From positions 1 to 5,923 of the forward strand of contig JAAZLA010000233.1 of assembly GCA_012799545.1 (NCBI GenBank): 5,923 bases of DNA. Reading direction: 5' to 3'. The first letter of the stretch is position 1, and the number at the start of each line of letters is the position of its first letter. Source of the DNA: Treponema sp. GTDB taxonomy: Bacteria; Spirochaetota; Spirochaetia; Treponematales; Treponemataceae. Of the stretch, positions 4,720-5,923 are shown piece after piece. Position numbers and translations under genes: made by a program. Below the pieces are notes generated by a model. It saw only the letters and a program-made list of their open reading frames with translations, was not told where the DNA came from and did not search any database.

Positions 4720-5923
4720 TTAGCGAAAATTCCAAGCATCTGATTCTTGTACAAAGGTTTTATCTTCGTCAACATTATAGGAAATACCGGCTGCATTTGT
4801 AATTATAAGCATTATTTCATTGCGGTTTGTATTTATATCCGGGTATCTATCGGTATAGATATCCGGTTTTTCCTCTGTCCCTCCACGAGGGCGACCGGAA
4901 AATGTTTGCACTGGAACAAAATCACGACTTGAAAGTAAATAGGTTACGCCTGAACGTAAGCTCACACTTGTTTGCTGCGTTAAACCGCCAATTATAGAAA
5001 TAATCGTATAATAGCCTTGATTTAAAGCAAGACTCATTTTACTACCTCTTTGCTTATTCACCTCAGATACAAGTACGCCATCGGAGGTTCGCACAAAAAA
5101 TCGCCCTTCGATTTCAGCAGGAAAAACAATAATTGATTCAGAGTCGGTGATATCAGTAAGAATGAGATCCCCTGAGCCAACAAGGGTAATATTATATGAC
5201 GGATGTTGCGGCCCAATTGTGCTTCGTTCTGTTTGCAAAAGTGTTTCATTAAAAGCATAATGATACAGCTCGTTAAGCGACACCTTATTATCTCCTGAGC
5301 TATCAGCCGCACCTCGTAAACCTGTTATCAGTGCATGTGTAAAGAAAGAAGCTTGTATAAGATCAGATTCTTGCGAAGACTCACTTTCAGAGCTTGAGGA
5401 AAGATAGGCATGTCCTTGAACCACCGTTGAATCATCAACTAAAAAAGATTTTTGTTTTTCTCCACCCTTTGCGCGAATAAAATTTCCCGAAAAACAGGAA
5501 TCAAGCATAACAACATGCACATCGCTTGGAACAGCAGAAATGCTTGCTTTTAGATCAGCATAATCGTAGCGCTCATTTCCCAAAAGCAAGGCGTTTTCAT
5601 CAGAATGCCCAGAATAATAGAAGACAAACTCCGTGCGCTTTGTATGACTTTTATTTTTTACAACTTTTTCAGATAAAATACGTAAATATGTATCAAGCTC
5701 TTTTTTACTTGGATCAAGTAAAATATTTGAGTTTTCTACTTTCACACCACCCACATCTATCATCGTTTGTGCAAGACGATTTGCATCTGTTCCAGCATAA
5801 CGGAGTATTTCACGGCCTTTTCCCCCATCATTTGATGCAACATAAATCGCGTAGCGCTCTATGGGTAAATTCTCCTGCGCAAAAAAAACAGCTGGAAGGA
5901 AAGACAATAAAAACACACAAATA
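4720..5923 (-). CDS. Secreted caspase-like (C14/metacaspase-type) cysteine peptidase, 5' end outside window
   Basis: Predicted cysteine peptidase of the caspase fold, acting outside the cytoplasm. The reading frame is open to the right edge (ATT TGT precede a GTG at 5916-5914), and the hydrophobic run FLLSFLPAVFFA has no basic residues before it. The real start, with the rest of a signal peptide, is therefore probably beyond the window; the GTG is likely an internal Val. Numbering from that GTG: mature part from about residue 14; NDGG at 29-32 and LRYA..DA at 38-45, typical of bacterial secreted caspases; catalytic His104 in YYSGH; catalytic Cys141 in LDSCFSG. Asp139 next to Cys is the residue that in metacaspases favours Arg/Lys at P1, so basic specificity is an inference. 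FFTHALITGLRG at 191-202 is followed by an EF-hand-like loop 205-216 (D205, S207, D209, S213, E216), then QHPSYN (237-242) and GDLILTD (249-255). Residues about 258-335 look like a beta-sandwich/PEGA-like domain; 340-366 is a low-complexity linker. The stop is TAA at 4722-4720, but the frame continues open beyond it (see 4612-4719). No substrate can be named. Confidence 0.88.
   Translation of the reverse strand, partial: ICVFLLSFLPAVFFAQENLPIERYAIYVASNDGGKGREILRYAGTDANRLAQTMIDVGGVKVENSNILLDPSKKELDTYLRILSEKVVKNKSHTKRTEFVFYYSGHSDENALLLGNERYDYADLKASISAVPSDVHVVMLDSCFSGNFIRAKGGEKQKSFLVDDSTVVQGHAYLSSSSESESSQESDLIQASFFTHALITGLRGAADSSGDNKVSLNELYHYAFNETLLQTERSTIGPQHPSYNITLVGSGDLILTDITDSESIIVFPAEIEGRFFVRTSDGVLVSEVNKQRGSKMSLALNQGYYTIISIIGGLTQQTSVSLRSGVTYLLSSRDFVPVQTFSGRPRGGTEEKPDIYTDRYPDINTNRNEIMLIITNAAGISYNVDEDKTFVQESDAWNFR
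4819..4866 (-). repeat. Two-copy in-frame 24-bp tandem repeat encoding PDIxTxRx
   Basis: Copy 1 (4866-4843) encodes PDIYTDRY and copy 2 (4842-4819) encodes PDINTNRN, residues 351-358 and 359-366 of the visible caspase. Both begin with the same 8 bases, CCGGATAT, and 15 of 24 positions agree overall. It forms a short hydrophilic linker between the beta-rich domain and the C-terminal segment. With only two diverged copies, an old duplication and chance similarity are both possible. Confidence 0.45.
4839..4866. repeat. 12-bp inverted repeat with 4-nt loop inside the caspase gene
   Basis: On the + strand the arm ccgggtatctat (4839-4850), the loop cggt (4851-4854) and the arm atagatatccgg (4855-4866) form a stem with 11 of 12 positions complementary; the one mismatch is at 4843/4862. 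In the minus-strand mRNA this would be a stable hairpin within the low-complexity linker near the 3' end of the caspase coding sequence, with the A.C mismatch as its only flaw. No run of U follows it, so it does not look like an intrinsic terminator. It may be an mRNA-stability or pausing element, or a by-product of the repeated codons it covers. Confidence 0.75.

Noticed and set aside
5058..5312. Minus-strand 84-codon frame within the caspase gene
   Set aside because: It overlaps the conserved caspase and EF-hand-like region in another frame and has no domain or plausible start signal.
5914..5916. GTG as the true start of the caspase gene
   Set aside because: The frame is open upstream to the window edge, and the hydrophobic run at this point lacks the basic N-terminus of a signal peptide, so the start is probably outside the window.

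Overview
The window is an AT-rich stretch of bacterial chromosome carrying four genes, all on the minus strand, so the biological order runs from the right edge to the left. It reads as a spirochaete, most likely a Treponema-type genome. That is an inference from the style of the proteins (a secreted caspase with the NDGG/LRYA/DA N-terminal motifs, and an SH3 lipoprotein with a short relaxed lipobox) and from the mixed ATG and TTG starts. No RNA gene or phylogenetic marker is present to prove it.

In transcription order: (1) 5923-4720, a secreted caspase-like (clan CD, C14) cysteine peptidase with an intact His/Cys dyad, cut by the right edge; (2) 4615-3341, a lipoprotein with one bacterial SH3 domain and an unrecognised C-terminal half; (3) 3334-1379, a complete ABC-F ATPase of the YheS/YdiF-like type that acts on ribosomes; (4) 1250-27, a complete CPA2-type cation:proton antiporter without a regulatory domain, starting at TTG behind a strong Shine-Dalgarno. 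Genes 2 and 3 are 6 nt apart. Genes 3 and 4 are separated by 128 nt with a weak promoter candidate. No strong terminator is visible between any of the genes, so an operon is plausible.

The most interesting spot is the junction of genes 1 and 2. The caspase frame stops at a TAA (4722-4720), but the same frame continues open for 35 more codons with protein-like composition. It ends at a TGA that overlaps the lipoprotein ATG in a classic ATGA arrangement, and the lipoprotein has no Shine-Dalgarno of its own. This suggests that the caspase gene originally ran into the lipoprotein gene with translational coupling, and that the TAA is a recent nonsense change, a sequencing error or a read-through stop. 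Just upstream in the caspase coding region lies a nearly perfect 12-bp inverted repeat with a 4-nt loop, overlapping a two-copy in-frame 8-residue repeat.

Functionally, genes 1 and 2 look like an envelope or periplasmic pair (secreted protease-like protein plus lipid-anchored SH3 protein). Genes 3 and 4 are housekeeping or stress-type functions (ribosome rescue/translation quality, ion and pH homeostasis) with no obvious mechanistic link to them. I found no CRISPR array, mobile element, tRNA or rRNA, and no gap longer than 300 bases.
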